Assembly (NCBI GenBank): GCA_021827205.1
Contig: JAKAWV010000008.1
Span: 1 to 64,000, forward strand
Source of the DNA: Pseudomonadota bacterium
GTDB lineage: Bacteria; Pseudomonadota; Gammaproteobacteria; Xanthomonadales; Rhodanobacteraceae
Direction of reading: 5' to 3'
Length of the DNA stretch: 64,000 nucleotides
The stretch's first letter is position 1. Each line of letters opens with the position of its first letter. The notes under the pieces are model-generated. The model worked only from the letters and a program-made list of their open reading frames with translations. It ran no database searches and was not told the origin of the DNA. The translations under genes and the position numbers were made by a program. Below, one piece after another: positions 7,359 through 16,078 of this stretch.

Positions 7359-8150
7359 TCAGCGGTCCAGCCGCGCGATCAGCAATTTTTCCCCTTCCAG
7401 CCAGCATTGCACAGCGCGGCCTTCGAGGTCATCGGGAATTTCCTCGAAGGTGCGATAGCGGCCGGCGATGGACACCAGTTCGGCGTGGAAGGTCTGGCAG
7501 TAGATGCGCGCCTGTTCGTTGCCGCCGGCACCGGCGAGGGCGCGGCCTCGCAGGCTGCCGTAGATGTGGATGCTGCCGTCGCTGATCACCTCGGCGCCGG
7601 CGGCGACGTTGGCGGTGACCACCAGATCGCGCGCCTCGGCGTACACCTGCTGGCCCGAGCGCACCGCCTGGGCGTGGTGCAGAGTCGGGGCGCTGGCGGC
7701 GGTAGGGCTGACGACGGCGGCTGGCGCGACTTCGGCTTCAGCCGCGCGCGCGCGGCGCGGCGTGGGCGTGGATTCTGGCGCCGCCGCCGCGGCGGTGTTT
7801 GCTTGCGCGGGTTCGTAGGCGGCGCGGAACTTGGCGATCAGCGGCAGGTTCAGCGCCTCGGCCAAAGCTTCGATGTGACGGGTGCCGTAGGCCAGCGCCA
7901 CGGGCAGCATGCCGGCGGCGCGCACCGCATCGAGCAGGGCGGCGGTGGCGTCGCGGTCGATGTCCTGTGGCAAATGGCCGAGATCCAGCACCACGGCGGC
8001 GCGCGCGAACAACTGCGGCGCCTTGTGCACGCGCTCGGCCAGCGCGGCCTGCAGCGCGGCAGGATCGTTGCCGGTGACGCGCACGTTGGCGATGCCGACC
8101 TGGCCGAAGCGCAGGTCGCACACGCTGTCCCCCGCGGGTTTGGCCGCCAT
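7359..8150 (-). CDS. minC: Septum site-determining protein MinC
   Basis: The 263-residue protein starts at ATG 8150 (MAAKPAGDSVCDL). An N-terminal domain of about 105 residues binds FtsZ, a proline/alanine-rich linker follows (TAAAAAPESTPTPRR), and the C-terminal beta-helix domain has the conserved VYAEARDLVVTANVAAGAEVISDGSIHIYGSLRGRALAG pattern in parts. MinC blocks FtsZ polymerisation at the poles when held by MinD. A longer in-frame extension upstream overlaps the GNAT gene and is not real. Confidence 0.95.
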   Translation of the reverse strand: MAAKPAGDSVCDLRFGQVGIANVRVTGNDPAALQAALAERVHKAPQLFARAAVVLDLGHLPQDIDRDATAALLDAVRAAGMLPVALAYGTRHIEALAEALNLPLIAKFRAAYEPAQANTAAAAAPESTPTPRRARAAEAEVAPAAVVSPTAASAPTLHHAQAVRSGQQVYAEARDLVVTANVAAGAEVISDGSIHIYGSLRGRALAGAGGNEQARIYCQTFHAELVSIAGRYRTFEEIPDDLEGRAVQCWLEGEKLLIARLDR

Positions 8151-8158
8151 GCGCGCGC

Positions 8159-8764
8159 TCAGGCCTGCGCCGCAACGCGCTGTGCCGTGCGCGCCGGCAC
8201 GTCGCGGCTGCGCAGCCAGGGCAGGTCGGGCAGGCCGCCTTGCGCCAGATAGGTATCGCGCACGAACGCGAAGCTGCACAATTCCTTGCCCAGCAGGCTG
8301 ACACGGCGCTCGACGCCGGGCATCAGTTGCTGGCCCAACTCGCGAAAACCGTAGGTGCCGTGGAACAGCACCAGGGCGTCGTTGGGCGGCTCCAGGAATA
8401 CCTCGCAGGCCAGCAGCGGCACGCGCACCTCGGCGTGGCTGTGCACGTCGGCGTAGAACACGCGCCCGAGGCCGCGCCCGCGCATGTTGCCGGCGATCAC
8501 CACGCGGTCGATGTAGACGAAGGCCGGATGGCGTTCGGCGAACCAGCGAAAGTTGGGACTGTCGTGCGCGGCGTGCTCGCGGAAGGCGATCAAGAATCCG
8601 GCGGCGTGGCCGTCGACCTCGGCGATGCGGAAGTAATCGGCGTTGTCGTACAAGCGCCGCAGGCGCTCGCCGTCCAGCGGCAGGATGCCGGGGCCGGCGG
8701 CGTTGTTGATCGCCAGCACGGCGTCCAGATCGTTCTCGCAAGCCTCGCGCAGCGCCAGACTCAT
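8159..8764 (-). CDS. GNAT-family N-acetyltransferase
   Basis: From ATG 8764 the product is 201 residues. The acetyl-CoA loop is GNMRGRGLGRVFY, fitting the Q/RxxGxG/A motif A of GNAT enzymes, preceded by the beta strand YIDRVVIA and followed by LFHGTYGFRELG, motif B. The substrate is not identifiable. It precedes minC by eight bases and is probably in the same operon, although a role in division is not implied. The longer frame upstream to 8791 lacks conservation. Confidence 0.85.
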   Translation of the reverse strand: MSLALREACENDLDAVLAINNAAGPGILPLDGERLRRLYDNADYFRIAEVDGHAAGFLIAFREHAAHDSPNFRWFAERHPAFVYIDRVVIAGNMRGRGLGRVFYADVHSHAEVRVPLLACEVFLEPPNDALVLFHGTYGFRELGQQLMPGVERRVSLLGKELCSFAFVRDTYLAQGGLPDLPWLRSRDVPARTAQRVAAQA

Positions 8765-9190
8765 GCCGTACTCCCGGTGATGCGGGGCCATTGTTGCGCC
8801 CGGCGACGCGGCATTATCGCATCGGATTCGCGTCGAAGTTCAGTTGGTTTCCATTCCCCCGCCGGGGTGAGGCAGCGCGCCCATGATCTGCCGCGGGCAG
8901 ATCATGCGCTGCCGAACGCCCGAGCGCTGTGCGTGAGGGCCGGGACGAGGTGGCCGCAGCGCCGGAAGGGTTCGACCTTGCACCGGTGCTAGCACAATCC
9001 GGACCCACCCCAACCCCTGCCTTGGGGACTTCCGTTGGTCGCCCCTCAGGGACTTCCGTTGGTCGCCCCTCAGGGACTTCCGTTGGTCGCCCCTCAGGGA
9101 CTTCCGTTGGTCGTCTCCCGGTGGAAGAGGGGCTATCGCGTGCGATCCGGCATCGCCGCGCGCTTGCCTTGCGCGCTGCCGCGTGCATGA
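8765..9190. other. Intergenic region between divergent genes, mainly repeat DNA
   Basis: This 426-base gap separates the minC/GNAT operon from the histidine kinase gene. It should hold both promoters. Its centre (8995-9133) is the expanded repeat described separately. Open frames through it exist on both strands but consist of translated repeat units and low-complexity arginine-rich sequence; I see no gene. Confidence 0.6.
9025..9120. repeat. Four tandem 24-bp repeats within a Xanthomonadales-type intergenic repeat
   Basis: The unit GGGACTTCCGTTGGTCGCCC plus CTCA starts at 9025, 9049, 9073 and 9097; the fourth copy decays after GGTCG. There are no spacers between the units. The array is flanked by CACCCCAACCCCT (9005-9018) and AGAGGGGCT (9126-9134). 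These are the two arms of the common repeat found intact at 24957-24991, so the tandem units look like an expansion inside one copy. Confidence 0.8.
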
Positions 9191-10369
9191 ATGCCTCGCA
9201 TGCGTTGGCCCGCCATCAATCACACCCGTCTGCTGCGGTATACGGGTCTGTTCACTTATCTGTGCACGGGCATTCCGCTGCTGCGCGTGGATTGGACGCT
9301 GGAGCGCGTCAGCGGGCTCAGTCATCCTGATGTCGGGCTGGTGCTGCTGCTGTTGTGCTATGTGCTGTTCGGCATCGTGTACTGGCTGCTGACGTGGCGC
9401 CTGGGTTCGCGTCGGCATCCGGCGCTGAAGATTCTCGGCCTCGGCGTGCTGACCGCCACCGCCATCGGCGTGGGCTGGTTCAGTCACAGTGGGCTGTCGG
9501 CGCTGCTGCTGGTGGTGGTGGCGGTGGTGTTGCCGTGGACGCTGCCGCTGCCGATCGGCATTGCCTGGCTGGTGTTGCAGAATCTGGCGCTGATTCCGGT
9601 GTTCGTGGGTTTTCCCGGCTTCGGCTGGGGCACGGCGACGCTGCAGGCGGCGCTATATCTGGGCTTCGCCACGCTGATGTTCGTCACCTCGATGGTGGCG
9701 CGGCAGCAGGACGATGCGCGCGAGGAGCAACGCCGGCTCAATTCCGAACTGCGCGCCACGCGCGCGCTGCTGGCCGAATCCAGCCGCATCGGCGAGCGCA
9801 TGCGCATCGCGCGCGAGCTGCACGATCTGCTGGGTCATCACCTCACCGCGCTGACGCTGAATCTGGAGGTGGCCAGCCACCGCGTGGCGGCCGCGGAAGT
9901 CGGCCCGGTGCGCCAGGCGCAGGCCATCGCCAAGCAATTGCTGGGCGATGTGCGCGAGGTGGTCAGCGAGTTGCGTCAGGGCGAGGCGCTGGATTTGAGC
10001 CAGGCGCTGCGCAGCCTGATCGAGGGCGTGCCGACCTTGAAGGTGCATCTGGACTTGCCGCCGGCGTTCAGCGTGGATGAGCCGCAACGCGCGCAGGTGC
10101 TGCTGCGCACGGTGCAGGAGATCCTCACCAACACCGCGCGCCATGCCGGCGCGCGCAATCTGTGGCTGAGTTTCAGCCGCACCGAAGCGGGCGAGTTGAA
10201 GCTGGATGCGCGCGACGATGGTCGCGGTGCGGGTACGATTCGGCCCGGCAACGGCCTCAACGGCATGCGCGAGCGCCTGGCCGCGGCCGGCGGGCGGCTG
10301 CTGATCAGCGCCGAGCCCGGCCATGGATTCGCGCTCTCGGCGTGGCTGCCCATGGAGAAGACCCTATGA
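9191..10369 (+). CDS. Membrane sensor histidine kinase, NarL/DesK class
   Basis: The 392-residue protein has about six membrane segments (residues 15-170), a short coiled coil, then HisKA_3 with the phosphoacceptor in ARELHDLLGHHLTAL, His211. The HATPase_c domain has VQEILTNTARHA (N box), DDGRG (G1) and GLNGMRERL (G2). It should autophosphorylate and pass phosphate to the response regulator, whose ATG overlaps its TGA. No periplasmic sensor domain is visible, so it probably senses a membrane signal, as DesK/LiaS-type kinases do. The signal is unknown. Confidence 0.92.
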   Translation: MPRMRWPAINHTRLLRYTGLFTYLCTGIPLLRVDWTLERVSGLSHPDVGLVLLLLCYVLFGIVYWLLTWRLGSRRHPALKILGLGVLTATAIGVGWFSHSGLSALLLVVVAVVLPWTLPLPIGIAWLVLQNLALIPVFVGFPGFGWGTATLQAALYLGFATLMFVTSMVARQQDDAREEQRRLNSELRATRALLAESSRIGERMRIARELHDLLGHHLTALTLNLEVASHRVAAAEVGPVRQAQAIAKQLLGDVREVVSELRQGEALDLSQALRSLIEGVPTLKVHLDLPPAFSVDEPQRAQVLLRTVQEILTNTARHAGARNLWLSFSRTEAGELKLDARDDGRGAGTIRPGNGLNGMRERLAAAGGRLLISAEPGHGFALSAWLPMEKTL

Positions 10370-11007
10370 TCAACGTGTGTTTGGTGGACGATCAGACCCT
10401 GGTGCGCCAAGGCATTCGATCCTTGCTGGATCTGGCCGACGACATCCGCGTGGTGGCCGAATGCGGCGATGGTCCGCAGGCGCTGGAAACCATCCCCAAG
10501 CTGCGCCCGGACGTGGTGCTGCTGGACATGCGCATGCCGGGCATGAACGGCATCGAGGTGCTGCAGGCGCTGGCCGCCAAGAATGCGCTGCCGCCGACGG
10601 TGATCCTGACCACGTTCGATGACGATCAACTGGTGCTGGCCGGGCTCAAGGCCGGCGCGCGCGGTTATCTGCTCAAGGACGTGTCGCTGGAGCAACTGGT
10701 CGAGGCGGTGCGCACGGTGGCCGCGGGCGGCTCGCTGGTGTCGCCGGTGGTGACACAGCGGCTCAAGGCCGGGATCGAGCGCATGGGCACGCAGTTCCAA
10801 AGCCTGGAGCAGCCCGATCCGCTGACCGAGCGCGAAACCGAGATCCTGCGCCTGATGGCCGGCGGCTACAGCAACAAGGAAATCGCCAACTCGTTGGCCG
10901 TGGCCGAGGGCACGGTGAAAAACCACGTCTCCAACATCCTGTCCAAGCTGGGCGTGCGCGATCGTACGCGCGCGGTACTCAAGGCGCTGGAGCTGGGTAT
11001 CGTTTGA
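10366..11007 (+). CDS. LuxR/NarL-type response regulator
   Basis: The 213-residue protein has a receiver domain with acidic pocket VDD (8-9), phosphorylated Asp54 in VVLLDMRMPGMNG, and the conserved Thr and Lys of TTFDD and GYLLKD. A C-terminal GerE helix-turn-helix follows (LTERETEILRLMAGGYSNKE, then AEGTVKNHVSNIL). It overlaps the kinase gene by ATGA, so the two are translationally coupled. The targets may include the membrane protein and ABC operon downstream, but that is only a positional inference. Confidence 0.95.
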   Translation: MINVCLVDDQTLVRQGIRSLLDLADDIRVVAECGDGPQALETIPKLRPDVVLLDMRMPGMNGIEVLQALAAKNALPPTVILTTFDDDQLVLAGLKAGARGYLLKDVSLEQLVEAVRTVAAGGSLVSPVVTQRLKAGIERMGTQFQSLEQPDPLTERETEILRLMAGGYSNKEIANSLAVAEGTVKNHVSNILSKLGVRDRTRAVLKALELGIV

Positions 11008-11186
11008 GCGCGGCGCCGCCCGCCCGCCGCGTGCCACGCGCGACGCATCGCGCTGCGCCGCGGATGGCGTTCGCCATATCTTGCCGTTACCATCCGCTTT
11101 TCGGCTGCGGGTCATGGTGCCCGCGGCTGTTTGCCCAACCCGCCGGAGCACCAAGCCCGGCCCCGAAGGCTGCGGAGACTGTCCGA

Positions 11187-12503
11187 ATGATGCGTGCTCT
11201 TGAAATCATCGTCGCCCTGCTCATGGTCGTGATCCTGTACCTCGTGGTCGGGGTGATGATGCCGGACCACGGCTCCACCTCACGCTCGGTCGAGGTCAGC
11301 CACGACTTCCGTCAGGTTTACGACATCCTCAGTAACTTCCGGCGCTTCCCCGATTACGGCGTGCTGCGCGCCTACGATCCCAACACCCGGTTCACGTTTT
11401 CCGGCCCGGCTTATGGCGTGGGCGCCGAGACGAGCTGGACCAGCAAGAACCACAAGGTCGGTGACGGCTCGCTGACCATCACCAAGGACGTGCCCGGCGC
11501 CAGCCGGGTATCGACCCTGGGCAGCGCCGAAATCGACTGGGCGCTCAAGAACAGCTGGGACGGACACAACAAGCGCATCATCATCGAACTGGAGCGCTCC
11601 GGCAGCAGCGAGCGCCTGGTCAAGGTGACCATGCGCTACAAGGTCGATTACGGCTGGAACCTGATCGACCGCTATTCGCGCCTGTACATCCACGGCGAGC
11701 CGGCGGCGTTCGTGCAATACACGCTGGGCAACCTGCAGAACGTGCTGGCCTCGATCCCCAACGTGTCCTACAACGATGTGCAGCCCAGCATCGTGGTGAC
11801 CAAGCCGCAGGCCGTGCTGTTCGTGTCCACGCGCGCCAAGCGCACGCTGGGAGATGTCACCATCGCCACGCAGAAGGCGCTGACCGAAATCGATGCGGCG
11901 ATGAAAAAGCTGGGCGTGACCCAGGCCGGCCCGCGCATCACCATCACCACCGATTACGGCGACCAGTTCTACGTGTTCGACGTGGCCGTGCCGATCGACA
12001 CCAGCACGCTGACCGTGGCCGGGCAAAGCTACGACCTGACCCAGCCTGGCCAGGCGGGGGCAGCCACCGGCGCCAGCGCGGCCGCCCCCGGCACCTGGAA
12101 GAAGAACGGCGCGCTCGTAGTCGATGGCAACGTCTCCGCGCGCATGGCTTTTGGTGGCAAGGCGCTGGAAGCCGACATGCAGGCCAGTCCGGCCAGCTTG
12201 CCGCTGATGCGCCTGAATCTCGAGGCCTATGCGCAGACCCACGGCTACGCTTTCAATCCCAACACACATCGCCCGTACGACGTGGTCACGAACGCAGTCG
12301 ATCCGAACACTGGCATGGGTGGCTACAAGGTGTTCCTGCCGTTGACGTGGGCACCGGATGCGGTGCCGGGCCAGAGCGTGCAGCCAGCCGCCGCCGGCAG
12401 CGCGGCGCCAGCGATCGTGGCCAGCGTCGCGGTTGGCGCCTCGGCGAGTGTTCCCGCCCGCGCGGCCAGCGTGGCACCGGCAGCCGCGGCCACGGCCGGC
12501 TGA
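11187..12503 (+). CDS. Membrane-anchored SRPBCC / GyrI-like protein
   Basis: The ATG at 11187 (GGAG ribosome-binding site nine bases upstream) gives 438 residues. One N-terminal membrane segment (IIVALLMVVILYLVVGVMM) is followed by an SRPBCC/polyketide-cyclase-like domain (VSHDFRQVYDILSNFRRFPD, residues 32-180). Next comes a region like the GyrI effector-binding fold (about 185-410), and then an Ala-rich C-terminal tail of low complexity. Both domains usually bind small hydrophobic ligands, so a periplasmic or membrane-tethered ligand sensor is possible. It sits between a two-component system and an ABC transporter on the same strand. Confidence 0.7.
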   Translation: MMRALEIIVALLMVVILYLVVGVMMPDHGSTSRSVEVSHDFRQVYDILSNFRRFPDYGVLRAYDPNTRFTFSGPAYGVGAETSWTSKNHKVGDGSLTITKDVPGASRVSTLGSAEIDWALKNSWDGHNKRIIIELERSGSSERLVKVTMRYKVDYGWNLIDRYSRLYIHGEPAAFVQYTLGNLQNVLASIPNVSYNDVQPSIVVTKPQAVLFVSTRAKRTLGDVTIATQKALTEIDAAMKKLGVTQAGPRITITTDYGDQFYVFDVAVPIDTSTLTVAGQSYDLTQPGQAGAATGASAAAPGTWKKNGALVVDGNVSARMAFGGKALEADMQASPASLPLMRLNLEAYAQTHGYAFNPNTHRPYDVVTNAVDPNTGMGGYKVFLPLTWAPDAVPGQSVQPAAAGSAAPAIVASVAVGASASVPARAASVAPAAAATAG

Positions 12504-12597
12504 TCCGCCGCGGGTTGATCCTCGTCGTGCACAGTCCGGGCGCTTCCGTCGCATGCGGGAGCGTCCTGCGCGCGGCGCGCAGGGTGCGATTGGCAAC

Positions 12598-13536
12598 ATG
12601 ATCGAAGCCGAATCCCTGCAACGCAGTTTTGGCGCGCGCCGCGCCGTGCGGGGATTGAGCCTGAGCGTGCGTCCGGGACAGATTCTCGGCCTGCTCGGAC
12701 CCAATGGCGCCGGCAAAACCACCACCTTGCGCATGCTCGCCGGCGTGCTGGCGCCGGATGCCGGCGTCGCGCGCATCGGCGGCCACGACGTGCAGCGCCA
12801 GGCGCTGGCGGCACGGCGCGTGCTAGGCTATCTGCCCGAGGGCGCGCCGCTGTATGCGGAAATGAGCGTGCATGCGCTGCTGATGTTCGTGGCGCGCGTA
12901 CGTGGCCTGCGCCGCGCGCATCTGGCGCAGCGTTACGAGAGCGTGGTGCAGGCGCTGGAGCTGGAAAACCTGCTGGCGCAAACGATTGGCACGCTGTCCA
13001 AGGGCCAGCGGCGCCGCGTCGGGCTGGCGCAAGCCATCCTGCACGATCCGCCGGCGCTGATCCTCGACGAGCCCACCGATGGACTTGATCCCAACCAGCA
13101 GGCCAGCGTGCGCGAGCTGCTGCGCGGTTTGGCGCGCGAGCGCGCGATCATCGTCTCCACGCACCTGCTCGAAGACGTGCCGCAATTGTGCAATCGCCTC
13201 GCGCTGCTGGTGCAGGGGCGGCTGTTGGCCGACACCACGCCGGCCGAGTTCGTGGCGCGCTCACGCTATCGCGGCGCAGTGAGTTTCACCGCGCCGGCCG
13301 CCGGCCCGGTACGCGCTGCGCTGGGCCTGCTGCCCGAGGTCGATACGGTCGAGATCGACGCGCTCAGCGGGCGCGTCACCGTGCTGCCCAAATCCGGGCG
13401 TGAACTGCTGCCCAAGGTGCAGACACTGCTGGCCAGCTATCAGGTGCGGCCGCGCGAACTGGTGCTGGAGGCCGGGCGCATGGACGATGTGTTCCGCAGC
13501 ATGACCGAGACCGACGTCGCCGAGGCCATGCCATGA
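12598..13536 (+). CDS. ABC transporter ATP-binding protein, GldA-like
   Basis: The 312-residue protein has Walker A GPNGAGKTTT, Q-loop LPEG, signature LSKGQRRRVGLAQAIL, Walker B ALILDEP and the H-loop STHLLEDV. A C-terminal extension of about 90 residues fits the GldA/NosF/CcmA-type group. It starts the five-gene run with permease, GldG-like, DUF4340 and DUF423 genes that all overlap stop-to-start. The system resembles the gliding-motility ABC (GldAFG) by sequence class only; many non-gliding bacteria have it with unknown substrates. Confidence 0.92.
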   Translation: MIEAESLQRSFGARRAVRGLSLSVRPGQILGLLGPNGAGKTTTLRMLAGVLAPDAGVARIGGHDVQRQALAARRVLGYLPEGAPLYAEMSVHALLMFVARVRGLRRAHLAQRYESVVQALELENLLAQTIGTLSKGQRRRVGLAQAILHDPPALILDEPTDGLDPNQQASVRELLRGLARERAIIVSTHLLEDVPQLCNRLALLVQGRLLADTTPAEFVARSRYRGAVSFTAPAAGPVRAALGLLPEVDTVEIDALSGRVTVLPKSGRELLPKVQTLLASYQVRPRELVLEAGRMDDVFRSMTETDVAEAMP

Positions 13537-14267
13537 ACGGTCTGCGCGCGGTGCTGGGACGCGAGCTGTATGCCTATTGGACCACCCCAGTGGCGTGGCT
13601 GTTCCTGATCGTGTTCCTGCTGTTGGCTGGCGTGTGCACTTTTTTCCTGGGCGATTTCTTCCCGCGCGGGCAGGCCGACCTGACCGCGTTCTTCGATTTC
13701 GTGCCGTGGCTGCTACTGGTTCTGGTGCCCGCGGCGAGCATGCGCCTGTGGGCCGAGGAACGCCGTGGCGGCACTTTTGAGTTGTTGCTGACACTGCCGC
13801 TGACGCCACTGGCGGCGATGCTGGGCAAGTTTCTGGCGGCGTGGCTGTTCGTGGCGCTGGCGCTGATGCTGACCTTCCCGCTGTGGCTGACGGTGAACTA
13901 CCTTGGTCATGCGGACAACGGCGCCATCCTGGCGGCCTATCTGGGCAGCATGCTGCTGGGTGGCGCGCTGCTGGCGGTAGGCACCTGTCTGTCCGCGGCG
14001 ACGCGCAATCAGGTCGTGGCCTTCATGCTCAGCCTGGTGGTGGGGCTGGCCTACCTGCTCAGCGGTGCGCCGCAAGTACAAGATGCGCTGGCACCGCTGT
14101 TGCCGCCGGGCGTGGTGCAAGCGCTATTCGAGTTCAGCATGCTGGCGCACTTCCAGCACATCGCGCGCGGCGTGCTGGATCTGGGTGATGTGCTGTTTTT
14201 CGTGGTCACCATCGCGGTTTGGCTGGGCGCCGGCGCGCTGCTGCTGAAACACGTCGAGGCTGATTGA
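13533..14267 (+). CDS. ABC transporter permease, GldF/ABC-2 type
   Basis: The 244-residue protein has six hydrophobic segments and the ABC-2 family features WTTPVAWLFLIVFLL near the start and MRLWAEERRGGTFELLLTLPL, the cytoplasmic coupling loop typical of GldF/NosY permeases. It overlaps the ATPase gene by ATGA and should form the transmembrane part of that transporter. Confidence 0.9.
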   Translation: MNGLRAVLGRELYAYWTTPVAWLFLIVFLLLAGVCTFFLGDFFPRGQADLTAFFDFVPWLLLVLVPAASMRLWAEERRGGTFELLLTLPLTPLAAMLGKFLAAWLFVALALMLTFPLWLTVNYLGHADNGAILAAYLGSMLLGGALLAVGTCLSAATRNQVVAFMLSLVVGLAYLLSGAPQVQDALAPLLPPGVVQALFEFSMLAHFQHIARGVLDLGDVLFFVVTIAVWLGAGALLLKHVEAD

Positions 14268-16078
14268 TGCGCGTGCTTGCCTCCACGCGCGGCTTGCGCC
14301 TCGTGCTCGCGCTGCTGGCGCTGGCCTTGCTGTATGTGGCCGTGGTGCAGGTCGGCACGCGTCTGCTGGGCGGGTGGCAGATCGATCTCACCCGGGATCA
14401 CATCTACACCCTGGCGCCGGGCACGCGCGCCATCGCGCGTTCGCCGCGCGAGCCCGTGCAACTGACACTGTATTTTTCGCGCCACGCGGCGCGTGATCTG
14501 CCGCAACTGCGCGCGTATGCGCGGCGTGTGCAGACGCTGCTGCGCGAAGTCGCGCGCGTTTCGCAGGGACGTGTACGCATGGCGCTGGTCGATCCGCGGC
14601 CGTATTCCGAAGCCGAGGATCGCGCGCTGGCCGCCGGTCTCAGCGCGTTGCCGGTGGGGCCGGAGGGACAGCGCGTGATTTTCGGTCTGGTCGGCACCAA
14701 TGCCACCACCGGCATCGCCGATATCCCGTTCCTGCAACCGGACAAGGAGGCTTTTCTCGAATACGACGTGGCGCGTCTGATCCACGAGCTGGTCACCCAG
14801 CAGCGACCGCTGGTGGGGCTGATCAGCGGCCTTCCGGTGGAGGGCACGCCGGGCAGCGCGAACACGCCAGGATTGCCACCGTGGACGGCATTTCAGCAGC
14901 TCGGGCAACTGTTCCGTGTGCAGCCACTGGATGGGCGCACGCTGACCGCGATTCCCGCCGCGGTGCGCGTACTGCTGCTGGTGCAGCCGGACATGCTCAG
15001 CGCCGGTGCGGTACAGGCGATCCGCGCGTTTCTGCTGCGCGGTGGGCATCTGGCGCTGTTCATCGATCCCGATCCGGAAACCCTGCCGCCGGCGCGGGCC
15101 ATGGCCAGCGCGCAAGCAAGCTGGCGCGCATTGCAACCCCTATTCGCGGAGTGGGGCGTGAGTTTCGACCCGGATCGCGTCGTGCTTGATCCGACTCTGG
15201 CGCGCAGCGTTGCGCTGCAACCCGGCATGGTGCCGGCGCCCGACCCCGCAGTGCTCGGGCTGGGCCGCGACGAGCTCAGCCACGACGATGTGATCACCGC
15301 CGGCCTGCGCAGCATCAATGTGTCCACCATCGGCAGCTTCGAACAAACCGAGCACGCGCGGCTGCGTCTGGTGCCGCTGCTGCAATCCAGCGGTGATGCC
15401 GGCAGTGCCTCGGTGCAGCGCGTGCTGGATACGCCCGATCCGCAGGCGCTGCTGGACAATCTGCGTCAGGCGCGCGGTCGCTATGTGCTGGCCGCGCGCC
15501 TGACCGGTGCGCTGGCGCCGGGCGCGCAGCAGGCCGATATCGTGCTGGTCGCCGACACCGACCTGCTCAGCGACCGGTTGTGGGTGCAGTTGCTGCCGTT
15601 CTTTGGTCAGACGCTGACCAGTCCGTTCGCCAACAACGGCGATTTCTTCCTCAACGTGGTCGACAACCTCAGCGGCTCCAGTGCGCTGATCTCGATCCGC
15701 GGCCGCGCCGTGGCGTCACGCCCGTTCACGCGCCTGCGCGCGTTGCGCGCCGAGGCCGAGCAGGCGTTTCGCGAGCGCCGCCTGGCCTTGCAGCAGCAAC
15801 TCGATGCCGCCGAGCAACGTTTGCTGGAGATCGAGCAGGCGCGCAGGGCGGCCGGCGCCAGCATCAGCCTGCATGAGGCCGAGTATCGCGCCGCCAGCGA
15901 GCAGCAGCGCGAGATCCGCAGCGAACTGCGGCGCATCGAACGCGATCTGGATGCACGCATCCTGCGCCTGCAGTGGCGCATCGAAACGCTGGATATTTTC
16001 CTGCTGCCGGCGCTGATCGCCTTGTTCGGCCTGCTGCTGGCGGCGTGGCGGCGCTGGCGCGGGAACACGGCGACATGA
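14267..16078 (+). CDS. GldG-like ABC auxiliary protein
   Basis: The 603-residue protein has an N-terminal membrane segment (VLALLALALLYVAVV), a long extracytoplasmic domain of the GldG/DUF-type ABC-associated family (ITLDPR-like patterns such as RDHIYTLAPGTRAI and ALIHELVTQQRPLVGLISG), a coiled coil at about 505-570 rich in Gln/Glu/Arg, and a C-terminal membrane segment (IFLLPALIALFGLLLAAW). The start overlaps the permease stop (TGATG). The family is described as an auxiliary part of GldA-type ABC systems; its exact role here is unknown. Confidence 0.85.
   Translation: MRVLASTRGLRLVLALLALALLYVAVVQVGTRLLGGWQIDLTRDHIYTLAPGTRAIARSPREPVQLTLYFSRHAARDLPQLRAYARRVQTLLREVARVSQGRVRMALVDPRPYSEAEDRALAAGLSALPVGPEGQRVIFGLVGTNATTGIADIPFLQPDKEAFLEYDVARLIHELVTQQRPLVGLISGLPVEGTPGSANTPGLPPWTAFQQLGQLFRVQPLDGRTLTAIPAAVRVLLLVQPDMLSAGAVQAIRAFLLRGGHLALFIDPDPETLPPARAMASAQASWRALQPLFAEWGVSFDPDRVVLDPTLARSVALQPGMVPAPDPAVLGLGRDELSHDDVITAGLRSINVSTIGSFEQTEHARLRLVPLLQSSGDAGSASVQRVLDTPDPQALLDNLRQARGRYVLAARLTGALAPGAQQADIVLVADTDLLSDRLWVQLLPFFGQTLTSPFANNGDFFLNVVDNLSGSSALISIRGRAVASRPFTRLRALRAEAEQAFRERRLALQQQLDAAEQRLLEIEQARRAAGASISLHEAEYRAASEQQREIRSELRRIERDLDARILRLQWRIETLDIFLLPALIALFGLLLAAWRRWRGNTAT

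Noticed and set aside
6110-7585. A 491-codon open frame antisense to minE, minD and minC
   Set aside because: It spans three well-conserved genes on the other strand and has antisense composition.
9025-9120. CRISPR array
   Set aside because: The four 24-bp units abut without spacers and no cas gene is nearby, so it is a tandem repeat.
8929-9330. Repeat protein with GTSVGRPS units
   Set aside because: The units are a translation of the DNA repeat, with all three frames open; the flanks are intergenic repeat arms and the kinase gene.
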